64,000 nucleotides of DNA from Vibrio gangliei (GTDB taxonomy: Bacteria > Pseudomonadota > Gammaproteobacteria > Enterobacterales > Vibrionaceae): contig NZ_AP021869.1 of assembly GCF_026001925.1 (NCBI RefSeq), positions 2,294,001 to 2,358,000 of the forward strand, read 5' to 3'. Shown one piece after another: positions 44,687 to 56,749 of this stretch. The notes under the pieces were generated by a model that worked only from the letters and a program-made list of their open reading frames with translations, was not told where the DNA came from and ran no database searches. The position numbers and the translations under genes were made by a program. Every line of letters begins with the position of its first letter. Positions within the stretch are counted from its first letter, which is position 1.

Positions 44687-45511
44687 TTATTTGTTACGAC
44701 GACGTACAATGTACTTGTCAGTGCGTTTGTTCTTACGGGTCTTGAAGCCTTTAGTTGGCATACCCCATGGAGAAACTGGGTGACGGCCACCAGAAGTACG
44801 GCCTTCACCACCACCGTGTGGGTGGTCTACTGGGTTCATTACCACACCGCGAACGGTAGGACGAACACCGCGCCAGCGGTTAGCACCAGCTTTACCAAGT
44901 TCACGTAGCATGTGCTCAGAGTTACCTACTTCACCGATTGTTGCACGGCCTTCAGATAACACTTTACGCATCTCACCAGAACGTAAGCGTAGAGTTACGT
45001 ATGCACCGTCGCGAGCGACTAATTGTGCATATGCGCCAGCAGAACGTGCTAGCTGTGCACCTTTACCAGGCTTAAGTTCAATACAGTGAATTGTAGAACC
45101 TACTGGGATGTTGCGCATCGGCAGAGTGTTACCTGCTTTGATAGGCGCATCTACACCAGATTGGATCGCATCACCAGCTTGAATGCCTTTAGGTGCAATG
45201 ATGTAACGACGTTCACCGTCTGCATACAATACTAATGCAATGTTTGCGCTACGGTTTGGATCGTATTCAAGACGCTCAACTTTCGCTGGGATACCGTCTT
45301 TAGTACGTTTAAAGTCAATTACACGGTAGTGTTGCTTGTGACCACCACCAATGTGACGTACTGTGATACGACCGTTATTGTTACGACCACCATTCTTAGA
45401 GTTTTTCTCTAGAAGAGGTGCGTAAGGCTTACCTTTATGTAGGTCAGCATTAACTACTTTAACAACGTGGCGACGACCAGGGGAAGTCGGCTTACACTTA
45501 ACAATAGCCAT
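44687..45511 (-). CDS. rplB: 50S ribosomal protein L2
   Basis: 274 residues with the RNA-binding and SH3-like domains and the conserved [14 protein letters not shown] loop near the peptidyl transferase centre. S10 operon, between rplW and rpsS. Confidence 0.98.
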   Translation of the reverse strand: MAIVKCKPTSPGRRHVVKVVNADLHKGKPYAPLLEKNSKNGGRNNNGRITVRHIGGGHKQHYRVIDFKRTKDGIPAKVERLEYDPNRSANIALVLYADGERRYIIAPKGIQAGDAIQSGVDAPIKAGNTLPMRNIPVGSTIHCIELKPGKGAQLARSAGAYAQLVARDGAYVTLRLRSGEMRKVLSEGRATIGEVGNSEHMLRELGKAGANRWRGVRPTVRGVVMNPVDHPHGGGEGRTSGGRHPVSPWGMPTKGFKTRKNKRTDKYIVRRRNK

Positions 45512-45526
45512 TTTTAACTACTCCTG

Positions 45527-45829
45527 TTACTCAGCACCGCCAACGAAGTCAAGATCTTGACCTTCTTTCAAAGTAACGTAAGCTTTTTTCACGTCTGAAC
45601 GACGGCCTTCACGCATACCTTGACGTTTGGTCTTACCCTTAACTACTAGGGTATTTACAGACTTAACTTCAACTTCAAATAGCTTTTCTACAGCTGCTTT
45701 GATCTCTTTTTTCGTTGCGTTAGTTGCAACTTTAAAAACGATAGTGTTTGCTTTTTCAGCAGCCATTGTCGCTTTTTCAGAGATGTGCGGAGCACGTAGA
45801 ACTTTTAGTAGACGCTCTTCACTGATCAT
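45527..45829 (-). CDS. rplW: 50S ribosomal protein L23
   Basis: 100 residues, [20 protein letters not shown] onward. Docks trigger factor and SRP at the tunnel exit. Overlaps the rplD end by 4 bp (ATGA type). Confidence 0.98.
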   Translation of the reverse strand: MISEERLLKVLRAPHISEKATMAAEKANTIVFKVATNATKKEIKAAVEKLFEVEVKSVNTLVVKGKTKRQGMREGRRSDVKKAYVTLKEGQDLDFVGGAE

Positions 45830-46428
45830 GCCAGCATCTCCTCAACTTGCTTAACTGCTTCTGCAGTCATTAGAACCTTGTCAAATGCGATTAGACTTAC
45901 TGGATCAATACCAGCTGCGTCGCGTGCATCAACTTTGTATAGGTTACGAGCAGCTAAGAATAGATTCTCGTCTACTTCGCTAGTTACGATTAATACATCG
46001 TTTAGCTCAAGATCTTTAAGCTTAGCAACTAGGTCTTTAGTTTTTGGCGCTTCTACTGAGAAGTTATCAACAACGATTAAACGCTCTTGACGTACTAATT
46101 CAGAAAGAATTGCTTTCATAGCACCACGGTACATTTTTTTGTTTACTTTTTGGCTGTAGTTTTGAGGCTTAGCAGCAAAAGTAACACCACCTGTACGCCA
46201 GATTGGGCTACGGATTGTACCAGCACGCGCGCGGCCAGTACCTTTTTGACGCCATGGTTTAGCGCCACCACCAGATACTTCAGAACGAGTCTTTTGAGCA
46301 CGAGTACCTTGACGAGCACCTGCTGCGTACGCAACAACTACTTGGTGTACAAGAGCTTCGTTAAACTCACGTCCGAAAGTAGTCTCGGAAACAGTTAGTG
46401 CATCAGCACCTTTAACCATCAATTCCAT
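45826..46428 (-). CDS. rplD: 50S ribosomal protein L4
   Basis: 200 residues with the tunnel loop [20 protein letters not shown]. In E. coli L4 represses its own S10 operon through the leader by transcription attenuation and translation block. A leader of about 315 nt is present ahead of rpsJ here, so the same control is likely. Confidence 0.98.
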   Translation of the reverse strand: MELMVKGADALTVSETTFGREFNEALVHQVVVAYAAGARQGTRAQKTRSEVSGGGAKPWRQKGTGRARAGTIRSPIWRTGGVTFAAKPQNYSQKVNKKMYRGAMKAILSELVRQERLIVVDNFSVEAPKTKDLVAKLKDLELNDVLIVTSEVDENLFLAARNLYKVDARDAAGIDPVSLIAFDKVLMTAEAVKQVEEMLA

Positions 46429-46444
46429 TACTTACTCCTAGACG

Positions 46445-47074
46445 TTATGCTTTAACAGCTGGTTTTACGATTACGTTGCCACCGATAGCACCAGGTACTG
46501 CACCTTTGATAAGAAGCAGATTGCGCTCAGCGTCAACACGTACGATCTCTAGGTTTTGAGTCGTTACACGCTCAGCACCCATGTGACCAGCCATTTTTTT
46601 GCCTTTAAACACGCGACCTGGAGTTTGACATTGGCCAATTGAACCCGGAGCACGGTGAGACAAAGAGTTACCGTGAGTCATATCTTGAGTACGGAAGTTC
46701 CAGCGCTTAACAGCACCTTGGAAACCTTTACCCTTAGAAGTACCAGTAACGTCTACTTTTTTGATTTCATTGAAAAGTTCTACGTTTAGCTCAGCGCCAA
46801 CTTCGAACTCTTCACCGTTTTCTAAACGGAATTCCCAAAGACCGCGGCCTGCTTCAACACCTGCTTTCGCAAAGTGACCAGCTTCAGGCTTAGATACACG
46901 GTTAGCTTTCTTAGAACCTGCAGTTACTTGGATTGCAGAGTAACCATCGTTTTCAAGTGTACGTACTTGAGCAACACGGTTAGCTTCAACCTCAACAACT
47001 GTTACAGGAATAGAAACGCCTTCTTCGGTAAATACGCGGGTCATACCCACTTTACGACCGACTAGACCAATCAT
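46445..47074 (-). CDS. rplC: 50S ribosomal protein L3
   Basis: 209 residues, [20 protein letters not shown] onward, with the [13 protein letters not shown] loop extending toward the peptidyl transferase centre. The methylated Gln of the [14 protein letters not shown] motif is kept. S10 operon. Confidence 0.98.
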   Translation of the reverse strand: MIGLVGRKVGMTRVFTEEGVSIPVTVVEVEANRVAQVRTLENDGYSAIQVTAGSKKANRVSKPEAGHFAKAGVEAGRGLWEFRLENGEEFEVGAELNVELFNEIKKVDVTGTSKGKGFQGAVKRWNFRTQDMTHGNSLSHRAPGSIGQCQTPGRVFKGKKMAGHMGAERVTTQNLEIVRVDAERNLLLIKGAVPGAIGGNVIVKPAVKA

Positions 47075-47087
47075 TATTTCTTCTCCC

Positions 47088-47714
<627 letters not shown>

Positions 47715-47720
47715 CCGTGC

Positions 47721-47748
47721 ATTATACAGATCACAAAACGCTATGCAA
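47721..47748 (-). promoter_or_regulatory. S10 operon promoter
   Basis: The minus strand has TTGCAT (47743-47748), 16 bp, then a consensus TATAAT (47721-47726), followed by a GCACGGC discriminator. An A-rich stretch just upstream (47758-47780) could be an UP element, and the 7-bp VNTR starts 38 bp above the -35. Confidence 0.8.
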
Positions 47749-47785
47749 GCACTGTTTGAAAATTAATCGAGAAAAGGAAATACGC

Positions 47786-47880
<95 letters not shown>

Positions 47881-47897
47881 ATTTTAGCGCCAGATAC

Positions 47898-47923
47898 AAA
47901 AAAGGGAAGCCTAAGCTCCCCTT
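47898..47923 (-). terminator. Terminator of tuf (str operon)
   Basis: Read on the minus strand AAGGGGAGC pairs with GCTTCCCTT (47915-47923 with 47902-47910, one G-U) around TTAG and is followed by a T run. It lies 36 nt past the tuf stop. Confidence 0.85.
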
Positions 47924-47959
47924 CTTTTATTAGTACTAACGGTTGTTAGCTATCAGCAA

Positions 47960-49144
47960 TTAAGCGATAACTTTAGCAACAACACCAGCACCAACTGTAC
48001 GGCCACCTTCACGGATAGCGAAACGTAGACCTTCGTCCATCGCGATTGGTGCGATTAGAGTAACAGTCATTTGTACGTTATCACCAGGCATTACCATTTC
48101 AACACCTTCTGGTAGTTGAATGTCGCCAGTTACGTCAGTTGTACGGAAGTAGAACTGTGGACGGTAACCTTTGAAGAATGGAGTGTGGCGACCACCTTCG
48201 TCTTTAGAAAGTACGTATACTTCTGATTCAAAAGTTGTGTGTGGGTTGATTGACTTAGGAGCTGCTAGTACTTGACCACGCTCTACGTCATCACGCTTAG
48301 TACCACGTAGAAGTGCACCAACGTTCTCACCCGCACGACCTTCGTCTAGAAGCTTACGGAACATTTCAACACCAGTACATGTCGTTACTGTAGTGTCTTT
48401 GATACCAACGATTTCTACTTCGTCACCTACGCGTAGGATACCACGCTCGATACGACCAGTTACAACCGTACCACGACCTTGGATTGAGAACACGTCTTCA
48501 ATTGGTAGTAGGAATGGTTGGTCTACTGCACGCTCTGGCTCTGGGATGTAGTTGTCTAGCGCTTCTGCTAGTTCAACGATTTTCGCTTCCCATTGCTCTT
48601 CACCGTTTAGGGCACCTAGAGCTGAACCTTGGATTACTGGTAGATCATCACCTGGGAAGTCGTACTCAGAAAGAAGTTCACGAACTTCCATTTCAACTAG
48701 TTCTAGAAGCTCTTCATCATCAACCATGTCACATTTGTTCATGAATACGATGATGTAAGGGATACCAACTTGGCGACCAAGTAGGATGTGCTCACGAGTT
48801 TGAGGCATTGGACCGTCAGTTGCCGCAACAACTAGGATACCACCGTCCATTTGCGCAGCACCAGTGATCATGTTTTTAACATAATCTGCGTGTCCTGGGC
48901 AGTCTACGTGTGCGTAGTGACGAGATGGAGTATCGTACTCTACGTGAGAAGTAGCGATTGTGATACCGCGCTCACGCTCTTCTGGAGCGTTATCGATTGA
49001 TGCGAAGTCACGAGCTGCACCGCCGTACACTTTAGCAAGTGTAGTACAGATAGCTGCAGTAAGAGTTGTTTTACCGTGGTCAACGTGGCCGATAGTACCA
49101 ACGTTTACGTGCGGTTTCGTACGTTCAAATTTTTCTTTAGACAC
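47960..49144 (-). CDS. tuf: Elongation factor Tu
   Basis: 394 residues. G1 GHVDHGKT (19-26), G3 [14 protein letters not shown]4 NKCD and domains II/III ending [10 protein letters not shown]. Brings aminoacyl-tRNA to the ribosome. Last gene of rpsL-rpsG-fusA-tuf, 150 bp after fusA. Vibrio genomes usually hold a second tuf copy; it is not in this window. Confidence 0.98.
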   Translation of the reverse strand: MSKEKFERTKPHVNVGTIGHVDHGKTTLTAAICTTLAKVYGGAARDFASIDNAPEERERGITIATSHVEYDTPSRHYAHVDCPGHADYVKNMITGAAQMDGGILVVAATDGPMPQTREHILLGRQVGIPYIIVFMNKCDMVDDEELLELVEMEVRELLSEYDFPGDDLPVIQGSALGALNGEEQWEAKIVELAEALDNYIPEPERAVDQPFLLPIEDVFSIQGRGTVVTGRIERGILRVGDEVEIVGIKDTTVTTCTGVEMFRKLLDEGRAGENVGALLRGTKRDDVERGQVLAAPKSINPHTTFESEVYVLSKDEGGRHTPFFKGYRPQFYFRTTDVTGDIQLPEGVEMVMPGDNVQMTVTLIAPIAMDEGLRFAIREGGRTVGAGVVAKVIA

Positions 49145-49257
49145 AATCGTGTTCCTTCCTAGTTATGATTCGTTTTGACAAAGTTAGAGTCAAAACGCGC
49201 CAGAATTTGCTATTTTATGCGTCAATTTTCATCAACGCAATAGATTCATGGTCTAAG

Positions 49258-49286
49258 AAGCGGATCTCTTTAAAAAAGATCCACTT
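49258..49286 (-). other. Hairpin in the fusA-tuf gap
   Basis: AAGCGGATCT (49258-49267) pairs with AGATCCACTT (49277-49286) with one G-U on the transcript strand, starting 9 nt past the fusA stop. It is not followed by a T tract on the minus strand, so partial termination or mRNA processing is possible. Confidence 0.4.
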
Positions 49287-49294
49287 ATTACACC

Positions 49295-51391
49295 TTAACC
49301 GCGCTCTGCAATGATTGCTTCAGCAACATTTTTCGGCACTTCAGCATACTCAGAGAATTCCATTGAGTATGATGCACGACCTTGAGTTGCAGAACGTAAG
49401 TCGGTTGCGTAACCAAACATCACAGATAAAGGTACTTGAGCTCGGATAATTTTCAAGCCGCCATAACCCTCTTCCATGCCTTCAATGATGCCGCGGCGAC
49501 GGTTTAGGTCACCAACCACATCCCCCATCCAATCTTCAGGGGTGGTTACTTCCACTTTCATCATAGGCTCGAGCAGAACAGGTTGTGCTTGCAACGCGCC
49601 TTTTTTGAATGCCATTGAGCCAGCAATTTTAAATGCCATCTCATTTGAATCGACATCGTGGTATGAACCATCAAACAAGGTTGCCTTGACATCCAATACA
49701 GGATAGCCAGCCAGCACACCATTGTTCATTTGCTCTTCAATACCTTTCGCTACTGAACTGATGTATTCACGAGGAACAGCACCACCCACGATCTCGTCAA
49801 CAAAAACAAACCCTTCGCCAGGTTCTGATGGTTCAAGTTTAAGCCATACATGACCATATTGACCACGACCACCTGATTGACGAACGAATTTACCTTCAAC
49901 TTCCGTTTTACCACGAATGGTTTCACGGTATGCCACTTGCGGCTTACCTACGTTACAGTCGACACTGAATTCACGCTTCATGCGGTCAACGATGATATCT
50001 AAGTGAAGCTCACCCATACCAGAAATCAAGGTTTGGCCAGTTTCATCATCTGTTTCCACGCGGAAAGATGGGTCTTCTGCAGCAAGTTTGCCTAGGGCAA
50101 TTGCCATTTTTTCTTGGTCAGCAGTTGAACGCGGTTCTACAGCAATTTGAATAACCGGCTCAGGAAATTCCATGCGCTCTAGGATAACTTTATGGTCAAT
50201 TGCACATAAAGTGTCACCTGTGGTCACATCTTTTAAGCCGATGGCTGCAGCGATATCACCCGCCAACACTTCTTTAATTTCTTCACGCTTATTTGAGTGC
50301 ATTTGAACAATACGTCCAAAACGCTCGCGCTTTTGTTTCACCGAGTTATACACGGTATCGCCAGAATTGACTTTACCAGAGTAAACACGCATGAATGTTA
50401 ATGTACCTACAAACGGGTCAGTTGCGATTTTAAAGGCTAGAGCCGAGAAAGGTTCGTTGTCGTCAGCATGACGTTCAACTTCATTTTCATCTTCGTCCAC
50501 ACCTTTAATTGAAGGTACTTCTGTCGGTGATGGTAGGTAATCGACCACTGCATCGAGAACAGCTTGGACACCTTTGTTTTTGAAGGCTGAACCACAAGTT
50601 GCCAATACAATCTCGTTATTCAAAGTACGAGCGCGTAGTGCCTGCTTAATTTCAGCTTCACTTAGCTCTTCACCTTCTAGGTATTTTTCCATCAACTCTT
50701 CAGAAGCTTCTGCCGCCGCTTCCACTAGGTGATTTCGCCATTCATCAGCAAGTTCTTGCATATCAGCTGGAATGTCTTCGTAGGTGAAGGTCATGCCTTG
50801 ATCGGCTTCATTCCAGTTAATCGCTTTCATCTTGATAAGGTCGATGACACCCTTAAACTCTTCTTCCGCACCAATGTTTAATTGGATTGGAACCGGAGTC
50901 GCACCAAGACGATTTTTAATTTGGTTAACAACGCGCAAGAAATCTGCACCAGCACGGTCCATTTTGTTCACGAACACTAGACGAGGTACGTGATATTTGT
51001 CCGCTTGACGCCATACAGTTTCAGACTGAGGTTCAACACCAGATGATCCACAAAAAACAACCACTGCACCATCAAGCACACGCAAAGAGCGCTCTACTTC
51101 GATCGTAAAGTCAACGTGTCCAGGGGTATCAATGATATTGACGCGATGTTCTTCGAATTGTGCTTCCATACCACGCCAGAATGTCGTAGTAGCAGCAGAT
51201 GTGATAGTGATACCACGTTCTTGCTCCTGCTCCATCCAGTCCATGGTTGCAGCGCCATCGTGAACTTCACCGATTTTATGAGAAAGGCCTGTGTAGAACA
51301 GAATACGCTCAGTTGTGGTTGTTTTACCTGCATCTACGTGCGCACAAATACCGATATTACGGTAGCGCTCAATAGGAGTTTTACGAGCCAC
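49295..51391 (-). CDS. fusA: Elongation factor G
   Basis: 698 residues. G1 AHVDAGKT (17-24), G3 [10 protein letters not shown]4 NKMD, then domains II-V ending [15 protein letters not shown]. Catalyses translocation and, with RRF, ribosome recycling. The canonical EF-G1 of the str operon. Confidence 0.98.
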   Translation of the reverse strand: MARKTPIERYRNIGICAHVDAGKTTTTERILFYTGLSHKIGEVHDGAATMDWMEQEQERGITITSAATTTFWRGMEAQFEEHRVNIIDTPGHVDFTIEVERSLRVLDGAVVVFCGSSGVEPQSETVWRQADKYHVPRLVFVNKMDRAGADFLRVVNQIKNRLGATPVPIQLNIGAEEEFKGVIDLIKMKAINWNEADQGMTFTYEDIPADMQELADEWRNHLVEAAAEASEELMEKYLEGEELSEAEIKQALRARTLNNEIVLATCGSAFKNKGVQAVLDAVVDYLPSPTEVPSIKGVDEDENEVERHADDNEPFSALAFKIATDPFVGTLTFMRVYSGKVNSGDTVYNSVKQKRERFGRIVQMHSNKREEIKEVLAGDIAAAIGLKDVTTGDTLCAIDHKVILERMEFPEPVIQIAVEPRSTADQEKMAIALGKLAAEDPSFRVETDDETGQTLISGMGELHLDIIVDRMKREFSVDCNVGKPQVAYRETIRGKTEVEGKFVRQSGGRGQYGHVWLKLEPSEPGEGFVFVDEIVGGAVPREYISSVAKGIEEQMNNGVLAGYPVLDVKATLFDGSYHDVDSNEMAFKIAGSMAFKKGALQAQPVLLEPMMKVEVTTPEDWMGDVVGDLNRRRGIIEGMEEGYGGLKIIRAQVPLSVMFGYATDLRSATQGRASYSMEFSEYAEVPKNVAEAIIAERG

Positions 51392-51541
51392 GATTGTATC
51401 CTCTTACTAAGGGAACCCTTAGGTTGTTCAGACTACCTATCAATAATAATTTGATATCAATAAATAGCAAAAATGTGCTGCGAGAGATCCCGCAGCACAG
51501 AAGGTATAACTAACGTTATAGGTTGGAGGCTAAGCCGCCAA

Positions 51542-52012
51542 TTACCAACGGTAGTGTGCGAATGCTTTGTTCGCGTCTGCCATACGGTGAACGTCTTCAC
51601 GTTTCTTAACAGCAGTACCTTTGTTTTCTGACGCGTCTAGCATTTCAGCTGCAAGACGTTGTGCCATAGATTTTTCACCACGCTTACGCGCAGCTTCAAC
51701 CAACCAACGCATAGCAAGCGCGTTACGGCGAACCGGACGTACTTCTACAGGTACTTGGTAAGTTGAACCACCCACACGGCGAGATTTAACTTCTACCGCT
51801 GGACGTACATTTTCAAGAGCTTCTTCAAATACAGCTAAGTGATCTTTACCAGATTTCTCAGCCATAGTATCTAGTGCAGTGTAAACAATTTTTTCAGCAG
51901 TTGATTTCTTACCATCAACCATAAGGATGTTTACAAATTTTGCCAGCAATTCAGATTTGAATTTAGGATCTGGAAGGATCTTACGCTGACCAATTACGCG
52001 ACGACGTGGCAT
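51542..52012 (-). CDS. rpsG: 30S ribosomal protein S7
   Basis: 156 residues, [20 protein letters not shown] to [10 protein letters not shown]. Organises the 16S head. In E. coli S7 represses its own cistron from the rpsL-rpsG gap; the gap here is 115 bp, similar in size. str operon. Confidence 0.98.
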   Translation of the reverse strand: MPRRRVIGQRKILPDPKFKSELLAKFVNILMVDGKKSTAEKIVYTALDTMAEKSGKDHLAVFEEALENVRPAVEVKSRRVGGSTYQVPVEVRPVRRNALAMRWLVEAARKRGEKSMAQRLAAEMLDASENKGTAVKKREDVHRMADANKAFAHYRW

Positions 52013-52127
52013 GGATGTTTCTCCGTTGTCTTCTTCAGGTTATCCAAAACTTTTCAGTTTCATCAAAATACAATAATTGTAGTGTTTGGCCTTACTTAAC
52101 GCTTTCTGTTAAATGACAGAATAGCTA

Positions 52128-52550
<423 letters not shown>

Positions 52551-52594
52551 TTATCTAACTGATATGAGTATGCAGCGAGAAATAAGGACGCGAA

Positions 52595-52623
52595 ATTTTA
52601 TTCATCAAGGGTGGGTGTGTCAA
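52595..52623 (-). promoter_or_regulatory. str operon promoter
   Basis: The minus strand has a perfect -35 TTGACA (52618-52623), 17 bp and -10 TAAAAT (52595-52600), followed by TTCGCGTCC. It lies about 93 bp ahead of rpsL and downstream of tusB. Confidence 0.85.
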
Positions 52624-52689
52624 GAAATATACAATCTTGTGAGGGAGTTTTTTTAGCTTTAAACAAAATAACAGGAAAATATTAGCGCT

Positions 52690-52971
52690 TTATAGCCATG
52701 TCATCGATTGAACGTGCTGCTCAGTCAAGCCAACAAACCCTACGAAATCAATGCATTGAGCTTGCCAGTGTGGTGATAACCCTACCCCCCTTGCTTCAAC
52801 GTCTTCACCTAACACCCAGCAACGATCTTGAAGATCATTCGCAGTGAATATGTCCATTTGGGCCTGTACGGCTAAGTAAACCGCATCCTCAACCAATAAA
52901 AATGCATCATTTTCTTGGCTCAAGCTGATGGCAGACTGCAATCCTTGCTGAGACTTTATGATATGTAACAT
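52690..52971 (-). CDS. tusB: tRNA 2-thiolation protein TusB
   Basis: 93 residues, MLHIIKSQQGLQSAISLSQE with LLVEDAVYLAV. Structural DsrH-fold partner in the TusBCD sulfur relay that passes persulfide from TusA toward MnmA for 2-thiouridine at tRNA wobble positions. Last gene of yheO-tusD-tusC-tusB, as in E. coli. Confidence 0.93.
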   Translation of the reverse strand: MLHIIKSQQGLQSAISLSQENDAFLLVEDAVYLAVQAQMDIFTANDLQDRCWVLGEDVEARGVGLSPHWQAQCIDFVGFVGLTEQHVQSMTWL

Positions 52972-52984
52972 TGTGAAGATCCTT

Positions 52985-53338
52985 TTAAAACGTCATGATC
53001 TTTTGGCATTGATGCAGCTTTTCAACCAATGATGGTCTGTCTAACACTTGCACATCAAGCACCAAATCTTTCGCTGACAACTGATAATCTTGCAGTGCCG
53101 AGTCACATACATACACATTGTCTATATCATACAAATCAAGCAATTTAAAAGCGGAGATGTAGTCACGAGACAAGATTTTTTCAGGCTGCTGTGATGCCAT
53201 CAATTGCGTAACACCTGAATCAATAAAAAACACATCAATGTCTTCACAGTAGGCAGAGGCAGCCAATAGTGCATCTAAACCTTCTCGACCTTGGCTAGTT
53301 GAATGTGGGTATGAACGGAAAACAAATCCTAAACGCAT
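52985..53338 (-). CDS. tusC: tRNA 2-thiolation protein TusC
   Basis: 117 residues of the DsrF fold: LGFVFRSYPHSTSQGREGLDALLAASAY. One-base overlap with tusD upstream and 13 bp before tusB. Structural subunit of the TusBCD hexamer. Confidence 0.93.
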   Translation of the reverse strand: MRLGFVFRSYPHSTSQGREGLDALLAASAYCEDIDVFFIDSGVTQLMASQQPEKILSRDYISAFKLLDLYDIDNVYVCDSALQDYQLSAKDLVLDVQVLDRPSLVEKLHQCQKIMTF

Positions 53339-53742
53339 TAAAATTGCACCACTCTATCTTGTGTTAATAACGCTTCAGCCAAGCCACCTAGCCCAGCAAG
53401 TTCAAACCCTTTAGCGGTATTACTGGCATCGAGAGCATGTGTGTTTGCTTCATTAGCATCCACGATGCCCCGGCGCAACGATGCAGCAACGCAAGACTCT
53501 AAACGTACATGATGTTGCTGGCTTAACTGCTGCCAAGCTTTAGTAAGATCGAATTCATCATTCGCCGGCAATACCAAACTTGATGCATTATGCACCCCGT
53601 CTTGATAAAAAAACACACTCACTAATTGATGGCCTTTTTCAATAAGAGCACACGCAAACTGGTAGGCATGACGGGCGGACTGACTGCCATACACCGAACC
53701 ATTAACAACTAGGCTGTATGTCAAAGAGGGAGAGGTACTCAC
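53338..53742 (-). CDS. tusD: Sulfurtransferase TusD
   Basis: 134 residues of the DsrE fold. The active cysteine is in [14 protein letters not shown], equal to Cys78 of E. coli TusD. LALVGGLA-like GLGGLAEAL precedes the C-terminus LTQDRVVQF. It overlaps the regulator gene by 4 bp (ATGA). Confidence 0.95.
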   Translation of the reverse strand: MSTSPSLTYSLVVNGSVYGSQSARHAYQFACALIEKGHQLVSVFFYQDGVHNASSLVLPANDEFDLTKAWQQLSQQHHVRLESCVAASLRRGIVDANEANTHALDASNTAKGFELAGLGGLAEALLTQDRVVQF

Positions 53743-54467
53743 TTCTCACCATCCTCGATTTTACGTTGGCGAATATAAAGGTATACCGTGTGTTTCGAAA
53801 TATTAAGACGATCTGCAACCCGATTGATGGCATCTTTAATATCAAAAATACCTTTGTCATACAGATCCATAACGATCTGACGGTTTTTCGTATTGTTTGA
53901 AACGGTTTTATCCGCATTGATCTCTTCAATGGTGCGTTCAACGGTTTGGTCCACCAGCTCTTCCACATCACTGGCAAAGTTGACCGATGATGCCGCTTCT
54001 TCCGCTTCTGCGGTTGGCATAAAGGCATGTAAGACTTGCGAAAATGGTGCATCTAAATTGATATTAATACACAGCAGGCCAATCACGCGTTGCTCACCAT
54101 TGCGAATGGCAATCGTGATCGATTTCATCAATACACCACCTTTAGCACGCGTGAAATAAGAGCGTGAAAAGTTACGTTGAGAACCTTCGATGTCTTTCAG
54201 CATTTTGAGTGCTAAATCAGTAATAGGCGATCCCACTTGGCGACCAGTATTCTCACCGTTAGCAATTTTAATGGCTGATGTATTTAGGTCTTCAAGCGAG
54301 TGCAGCACGATCTCACAATAGCTACCGATTAAACTTGCCAGACCATCCACGACCGCTTCATAGGAATGAAGGATAAACTTATCCTGTTCAGTAAAAGGCA
54401 ACACATGGACAGATTCCATTTCTAACAATGCTTCAGAATGCATTACTTCAGATTGACTCACAGGCAC
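53739..54467 (-). CDS. yheO: YheO-type regulator (PAS-like domain plus HTH)
   Basis: 242 residues. An N-terminal YheO/PAS-like domain ([27 protein letters not shown], then [13 protein letters not shown]) and a C-terminal helix-turn-helix ([21 protein letters not shown]). Ligand and targets are unknown, but its place at the head of tusDCB is conserved and suggests control of that operon. Confidence 0.9.
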   Translation of the reverse strand: MPVSQSEVMHSEALLEMESVHVLPFTEQDKFILHSYEAVVDGLASLIGSYCEIVLHSLEDLNTSAIKIANGENTGRQVGSPITDLALKMLKDIEGSQRNFSRSYFTRAKGGVLMKSITIAIRNGEQRVIGLLCININLDAPFSQVLHAFMPTAEAEEAASSVNFASDVEELVDQTVERTIEEINADKTVSNNTKNRQIVMDLYDKGIFDIKDAINRVADRLNISKHTVYLYIRQRKIEDGEK

Positions 54468-54659
54468 CTCTTGCTACTTTCCTGATTAAATCGCCGATAA
54501 ATCACCCAGCAGAACGCTGAACAATTAAACAAATTAACGTAAGTTTATCAGAAAATTTGAAATAGGTATGACTCTAACCGCATTATGATGATTTAGAACA
54601 AATTTCATTGGTTATTTTTGTATCCAAGTCTTCAGCCTCAACCTTCACAGGGTATAAAA

Positions 54660-54683
54660 AAGGCCCATCACTAAGATGAGCCT
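54660..54683 (-). terminator. Terminator of fkpA
   Basis: On the minus strand AGGCTCATC pairs with GATGGGCCT (54675-54683 with 54661-54669, one G-U) and TTTTTTA follows. It starts 22 nt past the fkpA stop. Confidence 0.88.
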
Positions 54684-54704
54684 CTTGATCACACCAAAAA
54701 CAAA

Positions 54705-55496
54705 TTATTTTGCTGCTGGCGCTTCTGCAGATTTCACTGACATTAACTCAATTTCAAATACCAATGTTGAGTTTGCAGGAATGGTTGGCGTGTCTTGTTC
54801 GCCGTACGCTAATTCTGGCGGGATAACCACTTTGTATTTAGAGCCGACTTTCATTAACTGAACCGCTTCCGTCCAGCCAGGGATCACGCGGTTAAGCGGG
54901 AAAGTTGCCGGTTCGTTACGATCGTATGAGCTATCGAATTTAGTACCATCAACCAGTGTACCTTCGTAGTTCACTACCACTGTATCGGTGGCTTTTGGAG
55001 AAATGCCGTCGCCCTCTTTCTCAACTTTGTAAAGAATGCCAGATTCTGTTTTCTTCACCCCGTCTTCTTTTTCGAAGTTAGCACGGAACTCATCGCCTTC
55101 TTTTTTCGCTGCGGCAGCTTTCTCTGCGGCTTGAGCTTGCATCTTCTCAGACACACGCTTATCTAGCTCTTGCAGTGCTTGGTGCGTTTCTTCTTCACTC
55201 ATACCTGCTTTGTTCGTAAATACATCTTCAATACCTTTAAGCACGATATCTTTATCTAGGTTGATACCAATTTCTGCTGGTTTCTCAATGCTTGTGTTTA
55301 GGTAGTTTGCGAATGAAACACCGATTGCGTACGCTGCTTTTTCATCATCCGTTTTGTACAGTGTTGATGCTGCAGCAGACTGAGCTTGTTCTGCTTGAGG
55401 CGCAGCTTGTTGTGCATCTGTAGATTCTTCTTTCTGACAGCCAACTGCTAATAAAACAGTTGCAGCTAACAGCGATACTTTAAAAATCGGTTTCAT
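54705..55496 (-). CDS. fkpA: FKBP-type peptidyl-prolyl isomerase FkpA, predicted lipoprotein
   Basis: 263 residues. The start at 55496 has GGAG 6 nt upstream and yields MKPIFKVSLLAATVLLAVGC, a lipoprotein signal with lipidated Cys20; an ATG at 55511 is less likely. A helical dimerisation part (about 45-140) precedes the FKBP domain (VVVNYEGTLVDGTKFDSS; YGEQDTPTIPANSTLVFEIEL). E. coli FkpA is a soluble periplasmic chaperone, so the lipobox is a difference. Gln after Cys suggests the outer membrane. Confidence 0.92.
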   Translation of the reverse strand: MKPIFKVSLLAATVLLAVGCQKEESTDAQQAAPQAEQAQSAAASTLYKTDDEKAAYAIGVSFANYLNTSIEKPAEIGINLDKDIVLKGIEDVFTNKAGMSEEETHQALQELDKRVSEKMQAQAAEKAAAAKKEGDEFRANFEKEDGVKKTESGILYKVEKEGDGISPKATDTVVVNYEGTLVDGTKFDSSYDRNEPATFPLNRVIPGWTEAVQLMKVGSKYKVVIPPELAYGEQDTPTIPANSTLVFEIELMSVKSAEAPAAK

Positions 55497-55833
55497 TAAC
55501 TTCTCCAGCATGATGGCGAGCCATCGATTTTATTTAGGAATTTAATTGTAACTGTATTTAAAAACTTTCCTACTTCTATCAACAAAATAGTATTGTTGGA
55601 AAGTTTTCTTCACCTTAGCCCATATTTAGTAGGATGGTGATCGTATTGTTACCCTATCATGGGTTTCTTTATGCTCTTGTTAGCTGACCGTTTTTTTTTC
55701 TTAAAGTTCAACCAAGTGCATAAAAATTTGTAAATCGAGCAAATGTTAGCTCAGAAACTCTCTGTTTTTACTATCACGCTTCAATACTCTCTGAGCTTTC
55801 AGGTATACTGCATGCATTATTGAGACCGATATA
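55497..55833. other. Divergent region fkpA/slyX (337 bp)
   Basis: Holds a perfect 10-bp inverted repeat, AAAACTTTCC (55561-55570) with GGAAAGTTTT (55598-55607), on the fkpA side, and a slyX promoter candidate with TTCAAT (55780-55785), 18 bp, and TATACT (55804-55809). No open frame with a ribosome binding site. Confidence 0.5.
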
Positions 55834-56073
55834 GTGAACAACATGCATTCAAACAACCTTGAACTTGAGCTAAAACAACGCATTGATGATCTGGAATGCC
55901 AAGTGGCGTTTCAAGAACAAACCATTAATGAACTGAATGATGCATTAAGCCAACAGCAAATTTTGATTTCTCGCATGCAAGATCAAATGAAATTTGTCGT
56001 GTCTAAAGTCAAAAACTTAGACACATCGAACCTTGCTGACCCTTCCGAAGAAACTCCACCACCGCATTATTAA
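55834..56073 (+). CDS. slyX: SlyX family coiled-coil protein
   Basis: 79 residues, a single coiled coil (ELKQRIDDLECQVAFQEQTINELNDAL) followed by a Pro-His-rich end ETPPPHY. Function unknown. The start is a GTG at 55834 or the ATG at 55843; neither has a strong Shine-Dalgarno. Convergent with slyD, as in E. coli. Confidence 0.9.
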   Translation: MNNMHSNNLELELKQRIDDLECQVAFQEQTINELNDALSQQQILISRMQDQMKFVVSKVKNLDTSNLADPSEETPPPHY

Positions 56074-56131
56074 TTCAAGACTTTGATGGTTTTTCGAAAT
56101 AAGCGATGAAATCAATATCTAAACAGAATAC

Positions 56132-56163
56132 AAAAACGCCAACTTATTTCAGTTGGCGTTTTT
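56132..56163. terminator. Bidirectional terminator slyX/slyD
   Basis: AAAAACGCCAACT (56132-56144) pairs perfectly with AGTTGGCGTTTTT (56151-56163). The A and T runs on each side let it end both convergent genes. Confidence 0.92.
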
Positions 56164-56176
56164 ATTGAATCAAAGA

Positions 56177-56749
56177 TTAGTGAGAGCAGCCGCAGCCACC
56201 GTTTCCATCACAACCTTCTTTTTTCTCTTCATGACCGTGGCCGCCACAGCAATCACCGTCGTGATCATGGTGATGATGACCACCCGCTTGATGTACGTGA
56301 CCGTGTGCAATTTCTTCATCAGAAGCCGCACGAACAGCAACCACTTCAACATCAAATGTGAGTGTTTGACCTGCTAGCATGTGGTTACCGTCAACCACCA
56401 CTTCGTCACCGTCCACTTCGGTAATTTCTACCGGGATTTGACCTTGGTCTGTGTCTGCTAGGAAACGCATGCCAACTTCAATTTCATCCACACCGTGGAA
56501 TACGTTAGCCGGTACACGTTGAACTAAACCTTCGTTGTGCTCACCGTAAGCGTCTTCTGGAGCAATAGTCGCTGTGAATTTGTCACCAGCCGCTTTACCT
56601 TCTAGCTCTTTTTCCAAACCTGTAATTAGGTTGTTGTGGCCGTGTAGGTAATCTAATGGTGCATCAACCGTTGACTGATCAACAACCACACCATCTTCCA
56701 CTTTCACTTGATATGCCAAGCTAACAACAACGTTTTTTTCAATTTTCAT
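56177..56749 (-). CDS. slyD: FKBP-type isomerase and metallochaperone SlyD
   Basis: 190 residues. FKBP domain with inserted IF domain (VVDQSTVDAPLDYLHGHNNL; YGEHNEGLVQRVP) and a His/Cys-rich C-terminal tail (GHHHHDHDGDCCGGHGH to GGCGCSH) that binds nickel and other metals in E. coli. Cytoplasmic folding helper and nickel donor. Confidence 0.96.
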   Translation of the reverse strand: MKIEKNVVVSLAYQVKVEDGVVVDQSTVDAPLDYLHGHNNLITGLEKELEGKAAGDKFTATIAPEDAYGEHNEGLVQRVPANVFHGVDEIEVGMRFLADTDQGQIPVEITEVDGDEVVVDGNHMLAGQTLTFDVEVVAVRAASDEEIAHGHVHQAGGHHHHDHDGDCCGGHGHEEKKEGCDGNGGCGCSH

